Shown here: piece after piece, positions 1 through 8,337 of the stretch
How the letters are laid out: every line of letters starts with the position of its first letter
How positions within the stretch are numbered: the stretch's first letter is position 1
NCBI GenBank assembly: GCA_900128565.1
Contig: LT635950.1
Location: forward strand, 1-26,092
DNA from: Stramenopiles sp. TOSAG23-6
Taxonomy: Eukaryota > Sar
Direction: 5' to 3'
Length of the DNA: 26,092 nucleotides
The notes under the pieces: model-generated
Told to the model about the DNA's origin: nothing
Database searches by the model: none
Seen by the model: only the letters and a program-made list of their open reading frames with translations
Program-made: the position numbers and the translations under genes

Positions 1-143
1 ACGTTTACGCACCATCAATTTCGAATGTTTTTTTCTAGATAATCCAAATCCGATGTATTTTTTTGTTTGGTTTTTGTACGTATTTTTTTATTATAAAAAT
101 TTGTACCTAACAAAAAAAAATGACATATTTTTTTACAAAACAT

Positions 144-2735
144 TGGAGCATTGCAAGTAAGACCACCAATTGATGTATCCGTGTGTACTCAAGAATATTT
201 ACATGACCTTTATAAAAAAGATGTTAAAGTGATGTATGTTTTCATAATGAATTTTAAATTTATTTTTTTTGGTACGAAATTTTGTACCTAAACAAAGAAT
301 TTTTTTTTTGGAATATATTTTCATAATGAATTTCAATTTTTTTTTTCCGTACAATTTTTTTTTGTACTTTATGAATTTCAAAATGTAAAACATATTTTTT
401 CAAAATACATGCAATGGTTGTCTTTTGGTACAAACACTTTTCTGCCTGTTCAATTAATTGATTTGGAGTTACCACTTAAATCTCTAGATGAAAAAGACTG
501 TTCTACTACGACTACTACTAATAATAATAATAAGAAGAAGAATACAAATGATTCTACTACTATTACTACTAATAATAATACTATTACTACTACTACTAAT
601 AATAATACAAATGATTCTACTACTATTACTAATAATAATAATAATAATACAAATGATTCTACTACTACTACTACTAATAATAATAATAATACAAAGGATA
701 ATATTTTCTTAACTAAGCAATTGAATTGCAACTTAAGCGTATCATGGGACAGTGCGACTGCATCATTATTACGATTTCTGGGAATAGCAAATAGTGATAA
801 AGAGCATGGTATTATTGATGATATAGTAAACAAAACTGTTGATCAAAACAAATTTCATAATTATTATTCTGAAAATCGGTATGAAAATATCTGGTCTAAA
901 AAGCTTCGTACCATTTTAGTACAGATAGCTTGTGAAGGATCAGTAACACATACTACAAAAGTAAATGCAGCTGTTCAAGCATCAGAATTATTAGCAGGTT
1001 TATGCCCTCCACTGATGGAACGTCAACACAATATAGGTGAAAAGAATACAAACCCTAACCCCAATCATTTATCATCAAATATACGAAATACTCCAAATAA
1101 TATTTCCATAAATTATTCACCAAGTACAGATTTTACTACAAATTCAACAAAATCTTTATTATTAACACCTTTTCCACAAGTTCGTATTGGTTCTCCATTA
1201 ACTAATAAAACGAATCGAAGACGATCAAAATCTTTAAATTCAGAAAATGATCATATTAAAAAAGAAAAAACAGTTACAAAATTTGATGATGATGATTTTT
1301 CATTATCGGATAGTGGTAACAAAACTAACCATCACGAAACACCTGTTCAGTTTAGTTTATTCACTAATGATAATAATGATAATTCTACCATGAATGATAA
1401 AAGTCGGAAACGGTTTAGCAGTGCAATGTCGAATATCTCAAATATGTCAATGGAAAGTGATGTAGTTCAAATTGCTAGAGAGCAGTACGTTTTCATCATA
1501 ANTATTTTTTTTNAGAGTCTCTATGCTTTTTCATCATTAATTTTAAATGTATTTATTCATTTTTTTATAACATGAACTTTGGAATGTAACATATTTTTTC
1601 ACAATACATATACAGTAAAGGTATCATCAATGAAGAGGAACTTGACCAAGTTGTAGAGGCAGACCGTCGATGTAGTATTAATGACAACATAGATGGAATG
1701 AAACCAATACACTTATTACATGAATCAGACCAATTAAATGAGTCTTTAGAAGTGAATAATAAATTTCAAAAAAACAATTTAAAATATGAAAAACAAATTG
1801 TACCACCGACTCCACCGCCAACAACAACACGTCCACCACCACCAAGACTTCAAAAAAATGGTATTTCTTTTTCTGGTATCACAATTCGATGGCCTGATGT
1901 TTTAGGTGCAACACAATATGAAGTTCAAATTGGTCATCGATATATGTACGTTTTTCATCATTTAATTTCAAATTTATTATTTTTGTACTGAATCCAAAAG
2001 AATTCAAAAGTTACAAAAACTAACAAATGTTCAATTTGACATTTTTTTCCATAGTTCATTGGGGGTTGGCGTACAGCTGGTGGGGTAAGTAGTATAACAG
2101 CTGCAGCATTTGATAAAGATGATGCAATGAATAATACAGAATTCGATACGAAGGATGATGATAATATATCGAATTCTTTAGTACATTCGCATACCACTCC
2201 AACACGAAATACAGAAAACATACAAAACACACAAAAAACTCTAAAAAACTCTAAAAAAAAAAGTTCGATTACAAGAGCAACCAGTATAACAATAAATACA
2301 TTTTTAATACGTGGTCACTTATTAGAACGAGGGCGTAAGTACATTTGTCGCGTACGAGCTTTTTCAGTATTAGGTGGTTGGAGTGATTATAGCCGAGCAA
2401 GTGACGTCATTGCTTATGAAGGTTTTCCAATACCTGCACCACCAGCTAAAACAATTATTATTCCAGTTTCTCCAAAGGATGACACTGAAAAAATTCAGAT
2501 TTCATTAGGTACGAAACTTCGTACATATCAGCCCAAGTCTAAAGATCAAACAGAAAATAAGAAAAATAATAAAGTAACAACTTCATCTGAAGAACAGGAT
2601 AGCAAAACCCTAACCATAAGACAAACAAATAATAACAGCCCGAATAAAGATGATTCAAATAGTATCAATATTTCAGGTGACGTAAGTGATAGCGGATATA
2701 GCGAATTTGATGAAGATGCAATTCTTGATTTTTAA
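144..2735 (+). CDS. PDZ/FN3 protein, 3' part (copy 1; upstream exons missing)
   Basis: Not recognised by name. Exons are 144-233, 411-1484, 1610-1945 and 2060-2735. Frames join exactly through introns of the GT...AT type, and the stop is TAA at 2733-2735. The first exon resumes mid-codon, so this is the downstream part of the gene whose 5' exons lie in 17753-16626. Visible parts in order are a conserved-looking segment (RPPIDVSVCTQEYLHDLY), a globular segment with WLSFGTNTF, a Thr/Asn tract encoded by triplet repeats, a second folded-looking segment (about 850-1020 bp), basic and Ser-rich linkers, a Pro-rich stretch, and a fibronectin-III-like domain. The FN3 evidence is strand motifs ITIRWPDV, YEVQIG and YICRVRAFSVLGGWSDYS, with a low-complexity insertion in the middle and an acidic C-terminus. 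FN3 domains usually bind proteins; the partner is unknown. Other copies are at 13889-17753 and 17897-20488. Confidence 0.75.
234..410 (+). other. Intron of PDZ/FN3 gene, GT...AT type, with internal second 5' end
   Basis: 177 bp, starting GTATGTTTTCATAATGAATT and ending CATATTTTTTCAAAATACAT. The joined frame is KKDVKVMQWLSFGTNTF. It carries the palindrome GGTACGAAATTTTGTACC (271-288), and a second copy of the 5' block, TTTTCATAATGAATTTCAAT, near 319-338, as if one element had inserted into or duplicated within another. Equivalents are at 16214-16390 and 17987-18163. Confidence 0.75.
500..697 (+). repeat. ACT/AAT triplet-repeat tract in coding sequence
   Basis: Alternating runs of ACT and AAT form four imperfect larger units, each headed by ACAAATGATTCT, and encode Thr/Asn tracts separated by NTNDSTT. 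The tract stays in frame, as expected for triplet expansion in an exon. Equivalents are at 15927-16124 and 18253-18450. Confidence 0.9.
1485..1609 (+). other. Intron of PDZ/FN3 gene containing the two Ns
   Basis: 125 bp, starting GTACGTTTTCATCATA and ending CATATTTTTTCACAATACAT. With the AT end the exons join as AREQYSKGIINEEELDQ. An AG acceptor seven bases later (ending ATACAG at 1616) is also in frame (AREHKGIINEE), so this intron alone does not decide the acceptor. The Ns are at 1502 and 1513, before a second TTTTTCATCATTAATTTTAA block. Equivalents are at 15015-15139 and 19238-19362. Confidence 0.65.
1946..2059 (+). other. Intron splitting the FN3-like domain
   Basis: 114 bp, starting GTACGTTTTTCATCATTTAA and ending TTTTTTTCCATAGTTCAT. 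The AT end gives QIGHRYIGGWRTAGG, which fits an FN3 strand. The earlier AG (CATAG, ending 2054) throws the frame and reaches a stop after eleven codons. It contains ACTAACAAATG, a good match to a branch-point box. Equivalents are at 14565-14678 and 19699-19812. Confidence 0.7.
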
Positions 2736-2925
2736 TACGCTTCTTAATAAAACAATATTATCAATATCATATGTATTTTATTAGTTTTATTATGGCTGCC
2801 CAATCAAAGGTATATATTACCTATGACCCACTCAATATATAACGTATATAACTCAAAATATAATAGTGAAAACTTTCTGTATAGAAATAAGTTTCTATGG
2901 AACCCTGTGTAAAATTGATAGTCAT
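2736..2925. other. Convergent 3' flanks
   Basis: 190 bp between the FN3 gene stop and the membrane-protein stop, holding poly(A) signals for both strands and otherwise AT-rich sequence without a frame. Confidence 0.6.
2746..2751 (+). promoter_or_regulatory. Poly(A) signal of the PDZ/FN3 gene
   Basis: AATAAA begins 11 bases after the stop codon of the FN3 gene. The oppositely oriented membrane-protein gene has two AATAAA at 2777-2782 and 2786-2791 (minus strand), so the two transcripts may overlap at their 3' ends. Confidence 0.55.
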
Positions 2926-3126
2926 TCAATAAGTGCTAAAGTTACGAAAGCGAAAGCTTGGCATTAAACTCTTTGGTTGTTGAGGCTCACTTTCATGAGC
3001 TTCTAATTTCTTTGTTTTAATTAATGTTTTCGTTTTGGAAGGTGTTTCCATCGAAACAATACCAAAATAAAGACCAATTCCTATTAAAACAACAATACTA
3101 AATACTAGTGTTTTAAGACCAAACAT
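2926..3126 (-). CDS. Small single-pass membrane protein, 66 aa
   Basis: I do not recognise the family. The frame runs from ATG (3126-3124) to TGA (2928-2926). After a short basic start (MFGLK) comes one hydrophobic segment, TLVFSIVVLIGIGLYFGIVS, long enough to span a membrane. It is followed by a Lys/Thr-rich hydrophilic tail with PSKTKTLIKTKKLE and a basic aromatic end (SFRFRNF). A type II or signal-anchor topology would be usual for this layout. The gene converges on the FN3 gene, and two AATAAA signals for it are on the minus strand at 2777-2782 and 2786-2791. It diverges from the epimerase gene. Support is the credible membrane segment, the ATG start and flanking signals; no homology is claimed. 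Copies are at 13498-13698 and 20679-20879. Confidence 0.5.
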   Translation of the reverse strand: MFGLKTLVFSIVVLIGIGLYFGIVSMETPSKTKTLIKTKKLEAHESEPQQPKSLMPSFRFRNFSTY

Positions 3127-3457
3127 TTTTTTGACACTATTCGTCAAGAAATTATTAGATGAATCTCTCTATTAGTAAAATTATTGTAGTATAGTAGTGT
3201 ATCAATATGTAATACAGTGTATAGTCGTATATATAGTAGTACTGAATAGTAGTATATAGGATGAGGTAGTCTTTAATTTAACGCCGAGAGAAAAAAGAAA
3301 ATCACCGGATCTGAAAAAATACTTTTTTAAATACGGACTAGGGTTAGGGCTGGCATTTCCACGAAAAAAGTTTCAAAAAACATCACGAGTGGGTACCCCG
3401 AAGTATACTGCAAATTGTGTACTAGCACTAAGTTTTCTAAAGTATTCGTTTACACAA
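3127..3457. promoter_or_regulatory. Shared upstream region, membrane-protein and epimerase genes
   Basis: 331 bp between divergent start codons. It holds TAGTAGTAT-type AT-rich simple sequence (about 3185-3260) and a CTAGGGTTAGGG telomere-like motif at 3338-3349, about 110 bp before the epimerase ATG. I see no further gene. Confidence 0.5.
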
Positions 3458-4620
3458 ATGGCATTACAATCAAATAAAATCTCAAAAGAGAATGATTCAT
3501 TACAATCAAATAAAATCTCAAAAGAGAATGATTCAAGTTTCCCACGTCCTCCTCTGCCACATGTAAAGTTACAAACTTCGTCTGCTACAGTCATAGTTTG
3601 CTTACATGGGGGTCATATTACCTCTTGGACGCTAAATGGCAGTGAAATTCTCTTTCTTAGTGAAAAAGCGGTGTTCAAACCTCCAAAAGCAATTCGTGGT
3701 GGAATACCTATATGCTTCCCTCAATTTAGTGATTGTGGACCAATGAAGAAAAGTCATGGGTTTGCACGGACGTTGACATGGACTCATGATAGTGACATCA
3801 TACAACATAGAAATGATAAAGACGAAATAACTTCATGTTCAACTTCGTTGTCTCTTTCCACATTTGTAAAAAGTTGGCCTTACAAGTATAACTTAAAAAT
3901 GCATATTTCAATTACTGAAAACACTTTACAACAAGATTTAATTGTAACAAACAATGGAAAACAAAAATTTGAGTTTACTGCTGTAATTTTACCTTCAATG
4001 ATTTTTTAATTTTTAATTTAAGATTTTCCAAATCTAATATTTCATATATTTTATTGGATACATCATTATCATACAGGCTCTTCATACATATTTTCGTCTA
4101 AACACCAATGCTACAAAGGTTAATGGATTACTTGGATGTACATATTTGGATTCCTTGGATAATCGAACACGAAAAACAGAAAGTGAAAAAGAAATTACAA
4201 TTGAAAATGAGATGGATCGGATTTATCTAAATGCACCTTCAAATATTATTTTACAAGACGATACAACTTGTATCAATGTGTTTTCGGATCATTCATCGAA
4301 TACAAATAATACACAAGGATTTCGTGATGGTGTATTGTGGAATCCTTGGATTGAAAAATCAAAACGCATGTTGGTTTTTCTTACATTTAAAATTATGGTT
4401 AGGGTTAGGGGTTACCCCTCATTTTTTTTTCTACGAAATTTTTACCTAACAAATTTTAAACTTTAAACATATTTTTGTACAAAACATGACTGATTTAAAT
4501 GATGATGAATATCATAATATGATATGTTACGAAGTCGCTCAAATAAATAATAAAATTGTGCTTGACGTTGGCGAAGAGTGGAAAGGATCACAAAAAATTG
4601 TTGTTTCGAAAGTGAAATAA
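3458..4620 (+). CDS. Glucose-6-phosphate 1-epimerase homologue (aldose-1-epimerase superfamily), 316 aa
   Basis: Predicted to interconvert the alpha and beta anomers of a hexose-6-phosphate, probably in the cytosol, as described for the YeaD/Ymr099c family. Exons are 3458-3982, 4077-4369 and 4488-4620; together they make 951 nt, exactly 317 codons, which fits the family's usual size. Family landmarks are all present: CLHGGHITSW (49-57), IRGGIPICFPQF (79-90), the catalytic-histidine motif SHGFAR (His100), ALHTYF after the first intron (second histidine, His178), VNGLLGCTYLD, WNPWIEKSKRM (263-273), and DDEYHNMICYE with the likely catalytic glutamate Glu288, followed by GEEWKGSQKI. I chose ATG 3458 because no in-frame ATG lies upstream in that open stretch and the conserved core starts near residue 36. 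Residues 3-26 are a perfect tandem duplication of a 12-residue unit. The first intron is GT-AG and the second is not. Confidence 0.9.
3464..3535 (+). repeat. Two perfect 36-bp tandem units in the epimerase N-terminus
   Basis: The unit starts TTACAATCAAATAAAATC and encodes LQSNKISKENDS twice, ahead of the conserved core, so the duplication should not affect the active site. Equivalents are at 13089-13160 and 21217-21288. Confidence 0.95.
3983..4076 (+). other. Conventional GT-AG intron in the epimerase gene
   Basis: 94 bp, starting GTAATTTTACC and ending ATCATACAG. It lies between FEFTA and ALHTYF, a block that is continuous in family members. It lacks the shared 5' and 3' blocks of the other introns. 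Equivalents are at 12548-12641 and 21736-21829. Confidence 0.9.
4370..4487 (+). other. Non-AG intron in the epimerase gene
   Basis: 118 bp between WNPWIEKSKR(M) and TDLNDDEYHNMICYE, both conserved in the family. It starts GTTGGTTTTTC and ends CATATTTTTGTACAAAACAT. The only AGs inside lie in the TTAGGG-like motif near 4400-4409 and are followed by stops. No AG exists between there and the conserved DDEY block, so homology itself requires a non-AG acceptor. Equivalents are at 12137-12254 and 22123-22240. Confidence 0.82.
4397..4418 (+). repeat. Telomere-like motif in an epimerase intron
   Basis: GGTTAGGGTTAGGGG is followed directly by TTACCCC, so the G-rich run partly folds back on itself. Other TTAGGG/CCCTAA-type matches in the block are at 1051-1062, 2604-2615, 3338-3349 and 8153-8164, and in the single-copy block near 17091-17099 and 17619-17627. 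Confidence 0.8.
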
Positions 4621-4624
4621 ATTT

Positions 4625-4745
4625 ATAATTTTTAAAGTCATAATATTGTGTTTTTTGAAAATATTTCATCCATTGGGAGGGTTACGTAGGGTTTTATAAT
4701 TTTTTAATCATTATATTGTGTTTTTTGAAAATATTTCATCCATTG
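4625..4745. repeat. 70-bp tandem duplication between convergent genes
   Basis: The sequence ATTGTGTTTTTTGAAAATAT starts at 4645 and again at 4715. The copy at 4695-4745 covers the last codons and stop of the VDFG-repeat gene (WMKYFQKTQYND), and the other copy repeats them beyond the stop. TTACGTAGGGTTTT-like telomeric sequence lies between the copies. Confidence 0.85.
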
Positions 4746-7263
4746 AGTTGAACAGCCTCGAGCATTATTGATAATTTTTGTCTTTTGTTTCGTTCTTTGA
4801 CGTTTATGTTTTGCATTTGCTAGTTTGATCTTTGCTAAATTATCATCAAATTTGCTTTTTTTATTTCGTGTTTTTTTACTTTGTCGTGGTACTGCCGGAT
4901 GTCGACTTTTTAAATTATGTGGTACTAAAATTACCTTTTTGTTTTTTTTCTCTTTTCCATTTTGATTTGATGTACTATTTAATGTACTATTTAATTCTCT
5001 ACGAATTGAAGTCTTGGTGTCGTATTTCGTTTTTTCTTCATCGCTCTCATCGTCTGTGACTAATACTTCTTTCAAACCTCGATCAAATAATTCCGATTTC
5101 CTTTCAAATTCTTTTTGTCGTGCAACTCGACGAGGATGCGGTGCTAACTTAGATCCAAGTTGATTTGCTAATAAATAAACATCACCACGCTCCCCACTGC
5201 CAAATGTACAACTTGGTGCTCTTTTAAATCGGGAGTCAAAATGTGAAACAACTTTATCAGGAAAATTTGCAGTTGTTGTTTCAGAATATGATGTAGACAC
5301 ACATATTTTGTGAAAAAATATGCCAAAAAAAAACAAAAATTCGTTAGGTATATAAAATTTGATACAAAAAAAATAATTTCGAAATTCATAATAAAAACAT
5401 ACCCATAGAATTATGAATTACTCGATATAAATCGTCTCTATCTGCAGCACCAAAATCATGATCACATGAAGATTTTCGACGTTTTGCTGCTGCATTATCA
5501 AAAGTTGATGTTACAATTGTAGAGTCGTGCTGATCACTTTTATCTATAAACTGAACAGTATTTAAAACATTTGACAATTTCTCACAATCTTCTCGACTTG
5601 ATTTTCCAAAATCAACACGAGAGGGTGTTCGAAAGCGTGAGTTATGTGTAGTGTAAAATACTTTATGGTAATCAATACTATCATTCACTTGAGACATATC
5701 CTGTGGTAATAAAGCACCTAAATCATTGTGTCGTTTATAAATATCAGATCGTTTTGATTTTCCAAAATCAACAGACGGTGGATTAGGTACACGTGAATTA
5801 TGTTTGGTATAGAATACCTTATTATAATCAACAGAATCACCAAACTCTGACATATCACGAGGTCGAAGTCCACCAAGCAGATTTGCTTGTTTTAACATAT
5901 CATCTCTTGTTGAAGCACCAAAATCAACAGACGGTGGATTAGGTACACGTGAATTATGTTTGGTATAGAATACCTTATTATAATCAACAGAATCACCAAA
6001 CTCTGACATATCACGAGGTCGAAGTCCACCAAGTAGATTTGCATGTTTTAACATCTCTTCTCGGCTTGAAGCACCAAAATCAACACGTGAGGGTGTTCGA
6101 AAACGTGAGTTATGTTCCGTTGTAAACGCTTTATTATAATCTATGGAGTCATTGAACTCTGACATATCTCTAGGTAGTAATGCTCCTAAATCATTATTAC
6201 GAAATTTTATGTCGTCTCGTTGTGAAACACCAAAATCAACACGAGAGGGTGTTCGAAAGCGTGAGTTATGTGTAGTGTAAAATACTTTATGGTAATCAAC
6301 ACTATCATTCACTTGAGACTTATCCTGTGGTAATAAAGCACCTAAATCATTGTGTCGTTTATAAATATCAGATCTTTTTGATTTTCCAAAATCAACAGAT
6401 GGTGGATTAGGTACACGTGAATTATGTTTTGTGTAGAATACCTTATTATAGTCAACTGAATCAATTTCGTCGGATTTATCAATCACACGAGCACCAGGCA
6501 TGCCTGTGGCTAATTTCGCTGCAGAAATTCTTGAAGATGCTCCAAAATCAACACGTGATGGTGTTCGAAAACGTGAGTTATGTTCCGTTGTAAACGCTTT
6601 ATTATAATCTATGGAATCCCCGAATTCTGACATATCTCTAGGTAATGTTTGTTCTAATTCATTGTGTCGTTTATAAATATCAGATCGTTTTGATTTTCCA
6701 AAATCAACAGACGGTGGATTAGGTACACGTGAATTATGTTTGGTATAGAATACCTTATTATAATCAACAGAATCACCAAACTCTGACATATCACGAGGTC
6801 GAAGTCCACCAAGCAGATTTGCTTGTTTTAACATATCATCTCTTGTTGAAGCACCAAAATCAACAGACGGTGGATTAGGTACACGTGAATTATGTTTGGT
6901 ATAGAATACCTTATTATAATCAACAGAATCACCAAACTCTGACATATCACGAGGTCGAAGTCCACCAAGCAGATTTGCATGTTTTAACATATCATCTCGA
7001 CTAGAGGCACCAAAATCCACAGAAGGGGCATTCGGTGTTCGAGATTCTGAATATGTCACTCGTTTTTTGGTGTTTTTGGAAGAAGAGGCTTGTTCTGAAA
7101 AAAAATGTTTTAACTTTTCATCTGCCAACTGTCCTTTTCGTGTTCTTTCATCCAGAGATTTTTTGTAATTGGTTTGTGCAGACTTTGTACGCCTTGCTAT
7201 TGACTCTCTTTCATGCCTTGGGAATGTTTTGTTTGTATCTGGTGACGAATTTGGGCGATTCAT
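4704..7263 (-). CDS. VDFG-repeat protein, 819 aa
   Basis: I do not recognise this protein. Exons run 7263-5403 and 5302-4704 and total 2460 nt (820 codons with stop). After a basic, Ser-rich N-terminus (1-75) come about twelve copies of a 52-residue unit. Core signatures are DSVDYNKVFYTKHNSR, then V-P-N-P-P-S-VDFG or F-R-T-P-S-R-VDFG, a short S-x-R-x-D segment, and LGGLRPRDMSEFG. The last, degenerate unit (CTFGSGERGDVYLLANQLG, about 652-670) lies after the intron. The C-terminus is acidic (TDDESDEE) and then very basic, possibly nucleic-acid- or microtubule-binding. No signal peptide or membrane segment is seen. Regular Tyr/Phe/Pro-rich repeats of this sort resemble scaffold or cytoskeletal array proteins, but that is inference. 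It diverges from the lysine-rich gene across 286 bp and converges on the epimerase gene. Confidence 0.8.
5270..7035 (-). repeat. 156-bp coding repeat array of the VDFG protein
   Basis: About twelve in-frame units of 52 codons. Segments 6659-6968 and 5723-6032 are almost identical at the DNA level (one difference seen) at a spacing of 936 bp, six units, indicating a recent multi-unit duplication or conversion within the gene. Confidence 0.9.
5303..5402 (-). other. Intron of the VDFG-repeat gene, GT...AT type
   Basis: 100 bp on the minus strand, starting GTATGTTTTTATTATGAATT and ending CATATTTTTTCACAAAATAT. It contains ATATACCTAACGAATTT. The join ATG-G|GT-GTG restores the frame (HNSMGVSTSYSETT). 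No AG occurs for more than 50 bases downstream. Equivalents are at 11222-11321 and 23056-23155. Confidence 0.78.
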
Positions 7264-7549
7264 TTCGTACTTTTTCCGTGAACACAGAGGGAAATAATAG
7301 CACTTGGTGCCAGCAGAAGTAATTTTTTTTTTGAAACGTTATCCTTATTTTTTAACGTACGATACAATTTTTAGATTTCGATTGATTTCGTGTTTTCAAA
7401 CATCATTTTTGTGACTGAGTCTTTCTTTGACGTGTCCGGTGGTGGCCAAACACAAAACAATGTCTACTTTTTAGTCCACAATATCATGATCATACTACGT
7501 TGTACATTGTTCAAAGGTAATTAACATAATTGTATTTAACACAACAATT
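7264..7549. promoter_or_regulatory. Shared upstream region, VDFG-repeat and lysine-rich genes
   Basis: 286 bp between divergent ATG codons. It has two T-rich runs, a GTCCGGTGGTGGCC segment that is GC-rich for this DNA, and ATATCATGATCAT. No gene is seen and no specific promoter element can be assigned. Confidence 0.45.
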
Positions 7550-8298
7550 ATGTTGGATATCCGTTTGTATAGTAAAAAAAAGAAAAAAAAGAAACGTGGA
7601 GCAAGAGGAAAGAAGAAAAAAACAGGTCCAAAGTCAAAAAGTCAACAAAACTCTCAAATTGTATCCCAGCAACATCCTGCAAACAAAACAGCATTAATTT
7701 CAGATCACATTTTACCATTACATAATTTATATGATGATAAACATGTGTGTTCTAAACCCAATTCAAATATATATTTGGTTGATAAAAACAAAATCGTGTC
7801 CAAAGCAGTAAAAAAAGAGAGTTTTTCAAAGAATCAAACCTCTGTAAAAAAAGAGAGTTTTTCAAAGAATCAAACCTCAGTAAAAAAAGAGAGTTTTTCA
7901 AAGAATCAAACCTCCTTGACTGAAAAAAAAACATATATTGTCTAGAGAGGAACCTTCTTATTCTACTTCATCATATTCTCTCGACTGGAAAACAACACAT
8001 AGTATATCTCAAAAACATCACTATAACTGGGCATCCAAACACAAGATATTACATACTATTGACACTATTGACAACAAAACTGTAGATTTGTTGAACGAGA
8101 ATAAATGGCATTACGAAAGTAATGCACCTAAAAATACAATTGTAATTGAAAAGCCTAACCCTATCGATGTTGATGTATTTGATACTGATTTAGAAGTAAT
8201 TGGTGATACACTACGTACATTAACACAACAAGATTCATATTGTTTGCCTTCTTTGTTATTACAAGATTGTTCGTTAGGTACAAAATTTGGTACAGATT

Positions 8299-8337
<39 letters not shown>

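Larger units (their letters stand above)
1..8284 (+). repeat. Block A, copy 1 (left arm of a 16.6-kb inverted repeat)
   Basis: This arm is the reverse complement of 8340-16623 (paired positions sum to 16624) and recurs directly at 17754-26037 (offset 17753). Gene coordinates in all three copies agree to the base and I found no mismatch or indel. The outer edge lies 2 bases inside an intron of the PDZ/FN3 gene: the intron donor GT is in the single-copy block, and the arm begins with the following ACGTTT. The Ns at 1502 and 1513 are reproduced in every copy. I infer one assembled sequence placed repeatedly; a real recent palindromic amplification is the alternative. Confidence 0.95.

Noticed and set aside
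234-410. AT-AC (U12-type) intron
   Set aside because: ATG at both ends allows an AT...AC reading here, but introns 1485-1609 and 5402-5303 lack the AT at the donor side and fit only GT...AT (or, for the first, GT-AG); the U12 donor ATATCCTT is absent.
199-475. Minus-strand frames rich in Lys/Ile over the first introns
   Set aside because: They lie in intron DNA; their residues come from A/T runs and recur only because the intron blocks recur.
450-833. Long minus-strand frame opposite the Thr/Asn tract
   Set aside because: It is the antisense of the triplet repeats (Val/Leu-rich by composition) and lies opposite an exon with a sound frame.
3338-3349. Chromosome end
   Set aside because: The telomere-like motif is two units long and lies between genes; no terminal array is present.
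3373-3594. Minus-strand frame over the epimerase 5' end
   Set aside because: Antisense of the 36-bp tandem units and the conserved epimerase core; no independent support.
5386-7263. 156-bp repeats as a CRISPR-like array or satellite
   Set aside because: The repeats are contiguous, in one reading frame and encode a regular 52-residue unit; there are no unique spacers.
8300-8334. Poly-A as the 3' end of a retrotransposed or cDNA-derived copy
   Set aside because: The genes in block A keep their introns and lie on both strands, and no target-site duplication or reverse transcriptase is seen, so a processed copy is not supported.
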